From RUG369 sp050949645 (GTDB lineage: Bacteria; Planctomycetota; Planctomycetia; Pirellulales; Thermoguttaceae): a stretch of 64,000 nucleotides of DNA. Positions 17,901 through 26,266 of this stretch are shown here, piece by piece (the stretch's first letter is position 1; every line of letters begins with the position of its first letter). Under the pieces are notes generated by a model. That model worked only from the letters and a program-made list of their open reading frames with translations. It was not told the DNA's origin and searched no databases. The translations under genes and the position numbers were made by a program. The DNA lies in assembly GCA_050949645.1 (NCBI GenBank), contig JBMNGC010000001.1, positions 372,001-436,000 of the forward strand, in the 5' to 3' direction.

Positions 17901-19525
17901 ACGTAAGTCCATGGGAACGAATCCCTTTCAAAAGGGACGCCTGGAAGAGAGGAAAGCGGCTCCGTCGAGTTGGAGATTGCGCTGACAAAGAGCGTCTGCG
18001 ATGGATCGACGTTAATGTGGTTCCTTGCGAAGTCGCGCGGGGTTGCCTCGCTATAAAAACGAGTGTAAGTCGGGAAGGTGAAATCTGTGGCAAGCTGGTA
18101 TATCGTAGCGCTTACCGGTTTGGAAGAATCGATCGCCTTGATCGGAAGCGAGTCGAGCAGTAGCGCCTCTTCATACCCAAAGAACGGATCTGAGAAATAG
18201 GCGATGAGAAATTCGTAATCTCCGTTTTCAAGTTGCCTGTACCGGTATGCGGACCGAGCAAGGTCCGTATCTCCTGTAAACGTTGAAACTGTCGCGTTCT
18301 CAAGATGCAAGCGATATTCTATGCCCATAATGAAGTATTCGCCTGCGTCCCAGATTTTACCCTTGTAAGAAGTCAGGTCAAAGTCCTGCAACCAGACCTG
18401 TACAGTCATAGAATCGGAGACGTCGACGATCGACGGGGAGGGGATACCCTCGTCGTTGGCATAGCCGAGAATGGTTCCATTGTAGGATTGAGCGTACTCG
18501 TCGCGTGTTTCTTCGTATGTCGAGTTCGAGAGGACAGCTGCGAGCGTCACGGAGGTTTGTTCCGCCAAGGAGACGGAGAATGTCGCTGAATCGGAAAGCT
18601 GACCATTTGTCGCTGTAACGGTGACGTCAATCGCCGAGTAGTCGTCTTCACCATAGAAATCGTTGTCGCCGATTAACTCAAAAGAGAACAAGCCGCTTGC
18701 GCTCAATGTTGGGGCAGAAGCAAGGATAACGCTTGTCGTATCGGCGATCGAGTAGGAATAGGTCCAATCGCCGCTATTGATGTATTGTGAAAGATCGACG
18801 GAGATCGTCGTTCCTTTAGAGCCGGTTTGGTCGGGTATGGAGATCCAGACGGGGACGCCCGAAGAGCAAGAAAAATCGCCTTCATAAATAGCGCTTCCGG
18901 CGTCTATGGAGGTATTGCTTGTTATGAGGGAATCGCAGACGACTAGCGCCCCCTTATTGGCGATCGCGCCTCCAGCCATGGTCGCGACGTTGCTCTGGAG
19001 AGTCGTGTTGACGAGAGTAAGGTCCCCCTCGTTCGCGATGGCGCCGCCATAATCTGCAAAGCCGTTGACGCATCTGAGATTCTGAAGCGTGACGTCGCCA
19101 TTTCTCACCGAAAAGGCGCGCGAGAAAGAATTTGCGTTGATCGTGAGGCCGTCGCCAACCGCAAGAATCGTGATCGAGCCGCTCGTTGACGAATCGACGT
19201 TGATAACGATTTCATCGGCTGCGGAAACGAAATCGAGCGCGCCCGATGGGACTCGAATAACGTCGTCTTCCGTTGTCGCAGCCGCCGCGGCGATTGCCTC
19301 TTTGAGCGAGTCGACAGTTAGCTCGGACGAGGTAAGATCGATGACGTTTGCCGTATCGGCGACTGCGTTGAAAGCCACGGCGCCGACGGCGAGGAGTTGG
19401 CGTTCTTCCAGCGTCTCTGTCATGAGTCTTCGCGGTTTGAAAGCAGCAGTCGCGCGATTGCGTCGCGCCTTTCGATTCGTGTTACTCCGGTTTCTATTGC
19501 TAAAGAACTCGAAAAAAGACGTCAT
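14987..19525 (-). CDS. Giant secreted surface protein: planctomycete export motif, beta-helix, Fn3 repeats
   Basis: 1512 residues. Start at 19525 is set by AAGGGGAG just upstream; an upstream extension to 19600 is rejected. The N-terminus is basic with the planctomycete extracellular motif RRLMTETLEERQLLA. Residues ~30-250 are a right-handed beta-helix/Pmp-like region (NEGDLTLVN, GGAIANKG). A cadherin-like stretch (IPDQTGSKGTTISVDLS) and a second beta-helix with closing LGAYEYV follow. Then come five fibronectin type III domains (RQAIIKW...TYTLKFSRDGGTTWADYKKG...GRSYSFRVYGVNSAG) separated by four Ig-like linkers (YAVNSPITVNMTAADNASA). The C-terminus is short and acidic, with no beta-barrel or LPXTG. 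An adhesin or cell-wall role is inferred. Confidence 0.8.
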   Translation of the reverse strand: MTSFFEFFSNRNRSNTNRKARRNRATAAFKPRRLMTETLEERQLLAVGAVAFNAVADTANVIDLTSSELTVDSLKEAIAAAAATTEDDVIRVPSGALDFVSAADEIVINVDSSTSGSITILAVGDGLTINANSFSRAFSVRNGDVTLQNLRCVNGFADYGGAIANEGDLTLVNTTLQSNVATMAGGAIANKGALVVCDSLITSNTSIDAGSAIYEGDFSCSSGVPVWISIPDQTGSKGTTISVDLSQYINSGDWTYSYSIADTTSVILASAPTLSASGLFSFELIGDNDFYGEDDYSAIDVTVTATNGQLSDSATFSVSLAEQTSVTLAAVLSNSTYEETRDEYAQSYNGTILGYANDEGIPSPSIVDVSDSMTVQVWLQDFDLTSYKGKIWDAGEYFIMGIEYRLHLENATVSTFTGDTDLARSAYRYRQLENGDYEFLIAYFSDPFFGYEEALLLDSLPIKAIDSSKPVSATIYQLATDFTFPTYTRFYSEATPRDFARNHINVDPSQTLFVSAISNSTEPLSSLPGVPFERDSFPWTYVDPNDYPYLSQGSLDSNALFSNALADVVPTMSLHNVTIANNVSWSKNGAVFLDGASTANLYNTIVAANTGSDFTNNDGGTLNAYNVLSSFTEWSNNEAVSFSYDPTQPLFTNAANGDFTLARDSQAIDVGANEYVQSALDLKGEARIQNGTVDLGAYEYVEITVAPVTIASYDSSTRQAIIKWASIEDAATYTLKLSRDDGATWADYKKGFSNNYTGVNGIYAGRSYSFRIYGVNSAGVTLPDYVQGTFAPITIDSTTTEYAVNSPITVNMTAADNASASIKWYYVTDSGDLEIAEAGNSLSYTPTDAPFDIKVVATGTGDSEGSSAELIFKKPQQASSTITVSTWNPDTRQAIIKWDAIEGAATYTLKFSRDGGTTWADYKKGFSNNYTGVNGIYAGRSYSFRVYGVNSAGETLPGYVQRAFAPITIDSTTTEYAVNSPITVNMTAADNASASIKWYYVTDSGDLEIAGADNSLSYTPTNAPYDIKVVVTGTGDSEGSSAELIFKKPQQDAPTITVSTWNPDARQAIIKWDAIEGATTYTLRFSKDGGTTWADYKKGFSNNYTGVNGIYAGRSYAFRIYGVDSSGVTLPSYVQGAFAPITIESSTLEYAVNSPITVTMTAADNASADIKWYYVTDSGDLEIAEAGNSLSYIPTDAPYDIKVVVTGTGDSVGSSAELIFRKPQQASSTITVSTWNSDARQAIIKWDAIEGAATYTLRFSKDGGTTWADYKKGFSNNYTGVNGIYAGRSYSFRVYGVDSSGVTLPGYAQGTFAPITIASTTTEYAVNSPITVNMTAADNASASIKWYYVTDSGDVEITGADNSLSYTPTDAPYDIKVVATGIGNSKGSSAELIFTKPDDSDDPVGEPLVVSSYDPSTRQAVLSWNPVANAATYRVMTSRDNGTTWATYRKDLTATTVQVNGLYVGRTYGFRVYGVTDTGANAADCYEITFTPTESSGALLDEAFADYFDELL
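15321..17408 (-). repeat. Four tandem 522-bp repeats coding for Fn3 plus Ig-like units
   Basis: The same DNA recurs with an exact 522-bp (174-codon) period: for instance the antisense pattern starting at 15599 reappears at 16121, 16643 and, more diverged, near 17165. Long stretches such as the GTATAGTTGTTCGAAAATCC region are essentially identical between copies, so the units are similar in DNA and not only in protein. Unit edges are approximate. Confidence 0.88.
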
Positions 19526-19995
19526 GTTTCTTGCTCCCCTTAATATCAATTGGCGCGAGACGTGGTCGATGCAGCGCACGGCGCATGATCGAACCGTCAA
19601 GAAAGGGCAATCCCTCGAAGTTAGTTTGATTTGAGAAAACGCCGCCTATCTTGAGAAGAACATTCTACCGGTGAAGTTTTGGAATAATAGCGAAATGACC
19701 GGAAAAAGAGAAAATTTAACGATTAATTTTCATATTAATATGATATAAGCGACAAAAATAATAATTCTCCATTCGTGCGATATTCTTTAAAATCAATCGA
19801 AACCTGGGCGCTGCCGATCTTCGTATCGGATCGCCCAAAATAGCGCTGCTAAGGAATTAGAGCGACTCGTTGCCCGAACCTGCGCCAGCTGCCGCGGGTG
19901 ATTCAACAGCGCTGCCGCAACGTTGAATTTACACAGAAAAATGTTATACTGTCCCCTAGCGGCGCGGCTTACCGTCGCTCTGGGAGAAACTCTAA
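19526..19995. other. Divergent intergenic region between the giant surface gene and the hemE operon
   Basis: No gene. It holds an AT-rich core around 19700-19780 with a perfect palindrome CATATTAATATG (19731-19742), and the promoter of the rightward operon at 19923-19950. The AT-rich core is a plausible place for the promoter of the leftward giant gene, but no clear boxes can be named. Confidence 0.5.
19923..19950 (+). promoter_or_regulatory. Promoter of the small membrane protein-hemE operon
   Basis: TTGAAT (19923-19928), 16-bp spacer, TATACT (19945-19950), 45 bp before the first start codon. Both boxes match sigma70 consensus in five of six positions. Confidence 0.6.
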
Positions 19996-20229
19996 ATGAA
20001 GCGTGATTTACCTGAGTCTGGCGCCCAGCCGACAATCGAGGAACGCCGTGCGGCGCTCTGGGGAGCGCGGCGAGAGGCGGCTCGCGTCGTTAAGCGAACC
20101 CTCTTGGCCATTGCGGTTATCGCCGGTGGATATTATTTATGGCTCCTCTCTCGGGATAGAAAAAAGCGCGCTTATAAGGATGAATTGGCTCCATCCCCAA
20201 CATCCTCGAATGAAACAACGCCTCGTTAA
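19996..20229 (+). CDS. Small single-pass membrane protein ahead of hemE
   Basis: 77 residues, with GGGAG at 19981-19985 before the ATG. The N-terminus is charged, one transmembrane helix covers ~36-52 (LLAIAVIAGGYYLWLL), then comes a basic stop-transfer cluster (RDRKKR) and a Ser/Thr/Pro tail. It is 27 bp upstream of hemE and shares its promoter. No family is recognised; a role tied to haem synthesis is possible only by position. Confidence 0.6.
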   Translation: MKRDLPESGAQPTIEERRAALWGARREAARVVKRTLLAIAVIAGGYYLWLLSRDRKKRAYKDELAPSPTSSNETTPR

Positions 20230-20256
20230 TCCACTACGTCTGATGAGGAGATAAGT

Positions 20257-21282
20257 ATGAAAGATTCGCTGCTGCTCAAGGCTTTACGCCGCGAACCCGT
20301 CGAGCGTCCGCCCGTGTGGTTTATGCGTCAGGCTGGCCGGTACATGGCGGAGTATCGCGCGGTTCGCGAAGGCATGTCCTTTCTCGAATTATGCCGTTCT
20401 CCGAAACTCTGCGCTGAAGTTATGACGACCGCAGTTGAAAAGCTCGGAGTCGACGCTGCCATCGTTTTTGCCGACCTCCTGCCCATGCTTATACCGATGG
20501 GCTTCGACCTGAGCTATGTCGCCGGTCAAGGTCCGAAGATTAGCAATCCTATCGAAAGCGCGCAAGATCTGAACCGCGTCAACGAGCTTGTCGACGTCTC
20601 CTCGATGGACTACGTCTACGAAGCGGTTTCGCTCACGTGTCGCGCCGTTGCGCCGTTGCCGGTCATAGGATTTGCCGGCGCGCCCTTTACGCTCGCGGGC
20701 TATGCCATCGAGGGAGGAACGAGTCGTGGGTTCCTTAAGACCAAAGCGTTTATGAAGCAAGAGCCTGAGGCGTGGAGCGAGCTGCTCATGCGACTTGCGC
20801 GTTCATCTGCGCGGTATCTCAACGAACAGATAGCGGCAGGCGCCGCGGTCGTTCAAATCTTCGATAGTTGGGTCGGCTGCCTTGGGGTCGAGGACTATCA
20901 AGACTATGTTTTACCTGCGGTTCAGGAACTCGTTAAAGCGCTTGATTCAAGTGCGCCAGTGATCTATTTCGGAGCCGGCAACCCCGTGCTTTTGCGTTAC
21001 TTTGCCGAACTTGACGTCGCTTGTCTCGGCGTGGATTGGCGCGTTCCGATTGTCGACGCGTGGGAGGCGATCGGATCTGGTTTCGCCGTACAAGGGAACC
21101 TTGACCCGGCGACGCTTCTCGGACCGCAAGAGACGGTCCGGCGCGAAGCGACGCGCCTCCTTGATCAGGTTGGCAACCGTCCCGGATTCATCTTTAATCT
21201 TGGGCACGGTATTGTGAAAGAGACGCCAGTCGAGAACGTCGTTTGTCTCGTTGAGACCGTCAAGAATTGGCGCGGTCGTTAA
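20257..21282 (+). CDS. hemE: Uroporphyrinogen decarboxylase
   Basis: 341 residues, typical family length. Signature 1 PVWFMRQAGRYMAEYR (residues 20-35) and signature 2 GFAGAPFTLAGYAIEGG are complete. The conserved Asp of the active site lies in FADLLPM (canonical FSDIL) and the conserved His in NLGHGI near the end. It decarboxylates the four acetate side chains of uroporphyrinogen III to give coproporphyrinogen III, in the cytoplasm. GAGGAGAT precedes the ATG. Second gene of a two-gene operon. Nothing unusual was found; no other heme gene is nearby. Confidence 0.96.
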   Translation: MKDSLLLKALRREPVERPPVWFMRQAGRYMAEYRAVREGMSFLELCRSPKLCAEVMTTAVEKLGVDAAIVFADLLPMLIPMGFDLSYVAGQGPKISNPIESAQDLNRVNELVDVSSMDYVYEAVSLTCRAVAPLPVIGFAGAPFTLAGYAIEGGTSRGFLKTKAFMKQEPEAWSELLMRLARSSARYLNEQIAAGAAVVQIFDSWVGCLGVEDYQDYVLPAVQELVKALDSSAPVIYFGAGNPVLLRYFAELDVACLGVDWRVPIVDAWEAIGSGFAVQGNLDPATLLGPQETVRREATRLLDQVGNRPGFIFNLGHGIVKETPVENVVCLVETVKNWRGR

Positions 21283-21423
21283 TGCGTCATTTTAGAAGAG
21301 AACTGTGTCGTTGCGGCATTGTTTCGCACGATGTGGTTTCTGCGTTTGCATGGCGCGGAACATGAGGCGGTTTCGCGCCGCTGCGTCGCGTTCCAAAGTC
21401 GCTAGCTGCTAGACAAAACAATA

Positions 21424-21460
21424 GGGGCGCCTCCCTTCAGGAAAGCGCCCCTTTATTATT
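21424..21460. terminator. Terminator between hemE and the converging coiled-coil gene
   Basis: GGGGCGC (21424-21430) pairs with GCGCCCC (21445-21451), with an inner TCC/GGA pair, followed by TTTATTATTT. It probably serves hemE; since the next gene converges it may work in both directions. It belongs to the same GGGGCGC family as the hairpin at 27391. Confidence 0.75.
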
Positions 21461-21481
21461 TAACGCCGTCGTTTATTTTTT

Positions 21482-22717
21482 TCACACTGCGCGTTCGAGT
21501 TCCTGACGCATCTGGATCAGCATCTTTTTCTGACGACGTATCGCCTCGATAGCCTGGCGCGATCTCTCTTCGAAGAGTTTCTCTTTCGCGTCGAGTTGAC
21601 CTTTCGTTTCGAGGAGCTTGAGCTGAGCGTTATTGCTTTCAGCATAGAGTCGACGTAGTTGCGCTTCGCGCAGATTGAGCGCCGAAGAGCGTTGCGAGAG
21701 CTCGTCGCGTTGCGCCAGGAACGCCGCGTTCCTACGCGCGCACTCGTTCTCTCTCAATTCGATTTCCGCTTTCATTTGCGTAATTTCTTTGTTGCGATTC
21801 GAAAGAGTCGTCTCATATTGCTTCGCTTTAGCTTCTCGAGCGGAAAGCGCGCTCTCACGGAACGCCAATTCTTCTGCTTTGGCCTTGAACGCCGATTCGC
21901 GAAATTCAAGCTGGGACTGACGAGTGGCGAGATCAGATGCAAGCTCCTGCAACTGGCGATCGCGCGCCGCGACCTGGTCGCTTTCGGCGCGGAGCTTGCG
22001 CTGGAGCTCCTGGATAGCTGCGTCGCGTCGCTTGAAATCCTGTTCTCGGACTTCCGTGTCGATCGAAACGCGACCTACTTGCTCTTCCCGCGCCATAATC
22101 TCCTTGAGCCTTGTCGCTACGAGCGCCTCGCGCGATTCCAAACCCGACGCGATACCCGAGAGGCGTTTCTCTTGATCTTTAAGAAACGTAACTTTCTGGT
22201 CGAGCGCGTAATTTTGCTCGCCAGTTTCACGACGAAAGGTCTCCTCCCGATCTCGAAGGGCGTCCGTCCTGCTGGCGAGCGCCGCTTCGCGCGCCTCAAA
22301 GTCCTTGAAGATTTCAGCAAGCTTCTGCTCCCGCGCCTGGAGCTCAGCGTTTTTTTTCGAGATCGCTTGTTCGCGCGCTCTGAGCGTCTCGTTGAGTTTC
22401 TTCGCGCGCTCTTCCTGTTCGCGGCGCAATTGATCGCGTTGGATGAATTCGTCGTTTGCGAAGCGCCGCGCAGTCGCCTCAAACGCCGCAATACGCGCGT
22501 TGAGGACGCTCTCGCGCCGTTCGATCGAATTATCGATCTCAGCCCCATCTAAAGGTTTCCGCGCTTTCGTCGCCTTGTCAAAATCAGCTTGCGGGCGCTC
22601 GAGCGTCGCGCGCGACCCGGGAGAATCAGGATAGGCGCTTACTTCAGTCGAAGCTCTCACTCCGGCAGGAGCGGTTGAAGGTTCTGCCACAGTCGCGGCG
22701 GATCTGGTCGTAAACAT
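21482..22717 (-). CDS. Long coiled-coil protein
   Basis: About 411 residues if begun at MFTTRS (22717), which has AGAAGAGA upstream; an in-frame ATG at 22840 lacks a ribosome site but cannot be excluded. The first ~60 residues are Ala/Ser/Pro-rich and loose. From ~65 to the end it is an uninterrupted heptad pattern full of Glu/Arg/Lys/Ala/Leu with recurring pieces such as REEQ, LQAREQKLAE, LASRTDALRDREET. There is no ATPase motif, membrane helix or signal peptide, so it is probably a cytoplasmic filament- or scaffold-like protein. No family is claimed. Confidence 0.65.
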   Translation of the reverse strand: MFTTRSAATVAEPSTAPAGVRASTEVSAYPDSPGSRATLERPQADFDKATKARKPLDGAEIDNSIERRESVLNARIAAFEATARRFANDEFIQRDQLRREQEERAKKLNETLRAREQAISKKNAELQAREQKLAEIFKDFEAREAALASRTDALRDREETFRRETGEQNYALDQKVTFLKDQEKRLSGIASGLESREALVATRLKEIMAREEQVGRVSIDTEVREQDFKRRDAAIQELQRKLRAESDQVAARDRQLQELASDLATRQSQLEFRESAFKAKAEELAFRESALSAREAKAKQYETTLSNRNKEITQMKAEIELRENECARRNAAFLAQRDELSQRSSALNLREAQLRRLYAESNNAQLKLLETKGQLDAKEKLFEERSRQAIEAIRRQKKMLIQMRQELERAV

Positions 22718-22937
22718 AGCGGACGTCTCTTCTGATTGGAACTGAGGAAGGGCGAACCTTGCGCCCGTGTCGCTTGTTGTCGCGTGCCTGGGAATCTCCG
22801 AATAACGGAAAGACTCTCTGTGCAACGAATTCTGACACATTCGACGAAAAGGTCGAACTCAATCTGAAGTATCGGTAAGAAAAACCGCTGTGTTTAGAGA
22901 AAACGTTAAAAACCTTACAAACAGACCTTCGAGTTAA

Positions 22938-23450
22938 TCAGCTGTTGATTCGTTCCTGCAATGCAGCGTCCTTCGCGGCGATCTTGTCGGTAAGCTTGGC
23001 TCTGAATGCGACGAGCTTCTCTGCAAGCGTCGGATCGGCGGTTGCGAGAATCTGCACCGCGAGAATACCAGCGTTGCGCGCGCCGCCGGATCCGGTTCCG
23101 ACCGTAGCTACTGGAACGTCGCCGGGCATTTGAACGGTTGAGAGGAGCGAATCAAGCCCGCCCATCATGTCCGTCTTGACAGGAATGCCAATGACGGGAA
23201 GCGTTGTGTGCGCTGCGACGACGCCGGCGAGATGCGCCGCGCCGCCTGCCGCCGCGATAATAACGCCCAGTCCACGCTTAATGGCAGTCGACGCGTATTC
23301 CGTAACTTTATCGGGAGTGCGGTGCGCGCTCATGACGTGAATCTCATAGCCAACCTCGAACTCGTCAAGCGCTTTCGCAACACCATTGATCTTTTCCCAG
23401 TCGCTATCGCTTCCCATGACGATTCCAACGCGGATTTTTTTCTCTGACAT
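22938..23450 (-). CDS. purE: N5-carboxyaminoimidazole ribonucleotide mutase (PurE class I)
   Basis: 170 residues from MSEKK; GGGAG lies six bases before this ATG, so the longer in-frame starts are rejected. Family motifs are intact: VGIVMGSDSDW at the N-terminus (substrate phosphate), the catalytic MSAHRTPD, AAGGAAHLAGVVAAHT, and PVIGIPVKT. It moves the carboxylate of N5-CAIR to C4 to give CAIR in purine synthesis; the partner PurK is not in the window. Single gene, divergent from the glycosidase-like gene. Confidence 0.95.
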   Translation of the reverse strand: MSEKKIRVGIVMGSDSDWEKINGVAKALDEFEVGYEIHVMSAHRTPDKVTEYASTAIKRGLGVIIAAAGGAAHLAGVVAAHTTLPVIGIPVKTDMMGGLDSLLSTVQMPGDVPVATVGTGSGGARNAGILAVQILATADPTLAEKLVAFRAKLTDKIAAKDAALQERINS

Positions 23451-23665
23451 TTTCATCTCCCGCGAACACAACATTCAGTTCGCCGCTATTGACCGTTGTA
23501 ACAAAGGCGCCTCGACAGGCGTATGTCCACGGAATTCTAACAGGATAGCGTGTTTTTTCAAGCGCGTCGCGTTGACCGTCAACTTGAATCTTCAGTTTGC
23601 GCTCGTTAGAATGAACGTCTTGTACGAAGCGTCCGCGTAACCGTTTGTTAAAGAGGGAGATCATC

Positions 23666-26008
23666 ATGCAGAAGTCGCCTACTTTTTCTCGTTTGCTTCG
23701 CGCCTTGCTCTACTCGCTTGTCGCAACGCTGGGCTTCCAGTCGAACCTGAGCGCTTCCGAACCGTCATGGATTTTCAATAACGGTCCCGACGCGGAACGC
23801 GCCAAGGTAGACCAGGGACGCGTCAATGCGGAATTTGGACTCTTCAATATCGTTCCCACCGGGACGGACGTGAAGCTCCACGTAGAAATGAAAGATGAAG
23901 AGACCTTCAATTCTGCCGAATATCCCTATTTTGCGCTACGTTACAAAGCAACGACGTCGCAAAGAATAGGCGGTCTCTTCTTTACGAATGACGGCGCGCT
24001 TCAGTCGCTTTCCGACGACAGTTATACGCCCTTTGCCATCGAGGGTGACGGAGAATGGCGCGACGTTGTCGTCGATATGCGCGAAGCGAAGCATAAAAAT
24101 TGGGAAGGGCGAATTCTCTCGTTCCGACTTGATCCAACAAACCCGAGCGACACGCAGTCAAAGCTCTCCATCTCCAGAATGGGGTTCTTTAAGAGCGAGT
24201 CCGCCGCGTATGATTTTCTCGCCGACGCGAACGACCAGCCGAATCTCAATCTCGAAACGACGCTTAGCAATGAAATATGTCGCGCGACTCTGTCAGCCGG
24301 CGCTGCAAAGCCCGGTTTCGATCGGACCGATTTTCTTCTCGATCCTGAGGACACGCTTGCCGCTTCCGATCAAGCCGTCCAACGCTCCGCGCTCGTCGTC
24401 GCCTCCGACGCCGAAGTCGCGCCGCTGTGCGACGTCACGTCGTTGGGGTTCGCGACGTACGTCGTCGCTCGAGCAGGAAAATGGCGTCTCGTTGAGAAAG
24501 AGGTCGCGGCGTCTGACCTCGATAACGTTGGCAATAAGGACGACGTTGTCTTTGTTTTAGCGCGGGGACTCATGACAACCGACGCATCGGGCAACTTCCG
24601 AGGTCAGGATAAGACGTCAACCGCCGACGTCGAAGTTGTTGCCAGGACTCTCGAACCTTACGAAGACGACGGGCCGGTGGGACGACGTGTCGCCGCGTTT
24701 ATCGACGAGCTTAAAGCGTTGCAGAAGTCTGGAGCGACGAGAGAAGAGACGGCGTCCTTCACGACCGAAGGCGTTAAAAAGGTCCTCTGCACGAGCGTTG
24801 CGTCCCCGTATTCGCCTGAATATTTCCGCCGCGACCGCCTTCGAATTGGAGCGTGGGGCAATTTTCGCGCTCAGGATTTCGACGACGCCTACATGAAAAC
24901 TTACGCCGATTGCGGGTTCGACTTTATTCTCCCCTTCGTTCCAGTTTCAACGTCCAAGCTGCTTGCTCTTTGCGATAAATATGGAATAGAAGCAACCGTC
25001 AATGACGGCTCGTACCTCGAACCGATCGACGGAATGCGGGAATTCTGCGATCATCCTAGTTTTACGGGCTGTTACGTAACCGACGAACCGGGTTCCGACG
25101 CTTACGACTCTCTTGCCGCTGCGTGCAACGCGTATACGAAAGCTACCGGTAAGCGCGCTTACGTCAATCTTCTCCCCATGTATGCAAACGCCGCGCAACT
25201 CAAATATGGCGCCGGCGCGGCCGCGATCGAATATTATGACCCCGACCCCAATCTTTTCCGAAAATATTGCGCGGCCTTCTGCGAGAAGTTTGATTCCGAC
25301 TACATTTGTACGGATATCTATCCGCTTAATTGGAACGGGGATAAGAAAGAAACCTACGCCGATTACGCAGAGTCGATCAATATTATCGCGTCTGTTGCGC
25401 GTGAATATAATCGCGATTTCTGGTGCTATATCCAGACCTTCGCATGGACGGAGGGTAAGCGAACTCCCAACGAAGCGGAGTTCCGGTGGCAGTGCTATTC
25501 GATGCTCTCTTTCGGCTGCAAGACGATTCTTTGCTGGACTTATGCCGGTTATAGGCCCGAATTTCCGTCTCTCGTCGACGTTGAAAGTCAGAAGACCGAA
25601 GCTTGGTATGACGCTCGAGCGGTATTCCAGGAATTGCGTCGTCTCTCCGACGTCTACGTCCAATACCGTAACGTCGGCGCCTTTTCCCACAATTGCACCG
25701 ACGAAACTCCATATCTGAAATTTTCTGACGAATATGAGGATTTCGCCGCGATTCAGGAGATTGTCTGCCCCGATCCGCTCCTCGTGGGGTGCTTTGAAGC
25801 AAAAGACGGTTCAAATGGTAAGGCGTTTACGCTCGTCAATATGACAGAACTTCAAGACGCCGTCGGGACGACAGTCCGCATGAAGCTCGACGCGTCCGAG
25901 GCGATCGCATGGTATCGCGGCGTTCCAACGACGGTCCAGCCGAACGACGAAGGTTTCTACGACTTCTACCTTGCGACCGGCGAGGGCGTCTTCGTAACGC
26001 TCAAATAA
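23666..26008 (+). CDS. Secreted TIM-barrel glycoside hydrolase-like protein
   Basis: 780 residues. ATG 23666 follows GAGGGAGA and begins a signal peptide (LLRALLYSLVATLGFQSNLSAS). Residues ~25-180 look like a carbohydrate-binding-type beta sandwich (YFALRYKATTSQRIGGLFFTN). Residues ~395-680 form a TIM barrel with GH42/GH5-like landmarks: AYMKTYADCGFDFILPF, CYVTDEPGSDAY (candidate acid/base Glu), YICTDIYPLNW, DFWCYIQTFAWT and CKTILCWTYAGY. A C-terminal beta domain (~700-780) ends VTLK. It likely acts on a plant or mucosal polysaccharide outside the cytoplasm, consistent with the GH78 gene at 50.3 kb, but the family and the nucleophile could not be fixed. Confidence 0.65.
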   Translation: MQKSPTFSRLLRALLYSLVATLGFQSNLSASEPSWIFNNGPDAERAKVDQGRVNAEFGLFNIVPTGTDVKLHVEMKDEETFNSAEYPYFALRYKATTSQRIGGLFFTNDGALQSLSDDSYTPFAIEGDGEWRDVVVDMREAKHKNWEGRILSFRLDPTNPSDTQSKLSISRMGFFKSESAAYDFLADANDQPNLNLETTLSNEICRATLSAGAAKPGFDRTDFLLDPEDTLAASDQAVQRSALVVASDAEVAPLCDVTSLGFATYVVARAGKWRLVEKEVAASDLDNVGNKDDVVFVLARGLMTTDASGNFRGQDKTSTADVEVVARTLEPYEDDGPVGRRVAAFIDELKALQKSGATREETASFTTEGVKKVLCTSVASPYSPEYFRRDRLRIGAWGNFRAQDFDDAYMKTYADCGFDFILPFVPVSTSKLLALCDKYGIEATVNDGSYLEPIDGMREFCDHPSFTGCYVTDEPGSDAYDSLAAACNAYTKATGKRAYVNLLPMYANAAQLKYGAGAAAIEYYDPDPNLFRKYCAAFCEKFDSDYICTDIYPLNWNGDKKETYADYAESINIIASVAREYNRDFWCYIQTFAWTEGKRTPNEAEFRWQCYSMLSFGCKTILCWTYAGYRPEFPSLVDVESQKTEAWYDARAVFQELRRLSDVYVQYRNVGAFSHNCTDETPYLKFSDEYEDFAAIQEIVCPDPLLVGCFEAKDGSNGKAFTLVNMTELQDAVGTTVRMKLDASEAIAWYRGVPTTVQPNDEGFYDFYLATGEGVFVTLK

Positions 26009-26031
26009 CGACCGACCCTTAATCGATTGAA

Positions 26032-26071
26032 AACGGGACGTTTCGGGTTGTCTGGAACGTCTCGTTTTTTA
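26032..26071 (+). terminator. Terminator of the glycoside hydrolase-like gene
   Basis: AACGGGACGTT (26032-26042) pairs with AACGTCTCGTT (26056-26066) with one G-T pair, followed by a run of T. It lies 23 bp after the stop. Confidence 0.85.
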
Positions 26072-26266
26072 TTAACGTTATGAAGTTTTACGTGAGAAAA
26101 TACGCGCGGACGAAACATGGCGCCTTAATTGCTTGTCTTTAGACGTTACATTGTGGATTGAACCCCCCTTTTAATTCGTGACTTCGGCTGTATTAATGGT
26201 GAGGGTCACACTGTTCAGACAACGTTATGACGCAGATAACAAGCGAAGACACAGGAGTCTGTACAT

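Noticed and set aside
21659..22552. Forward open frame (297 codons) opposite the coiled-coil gene
   Set aside because: A shadow of a repetitive coiled-coil sequence; composition (Arg/Phe/Leu-rich) is that expected from the reverse complement.
23386..23667. Small open frames on both strands between purE and the glycosidase-like gene
   Set aside because: They overlap the purE start and the upstream region, and have no ribosome sites or motifs.
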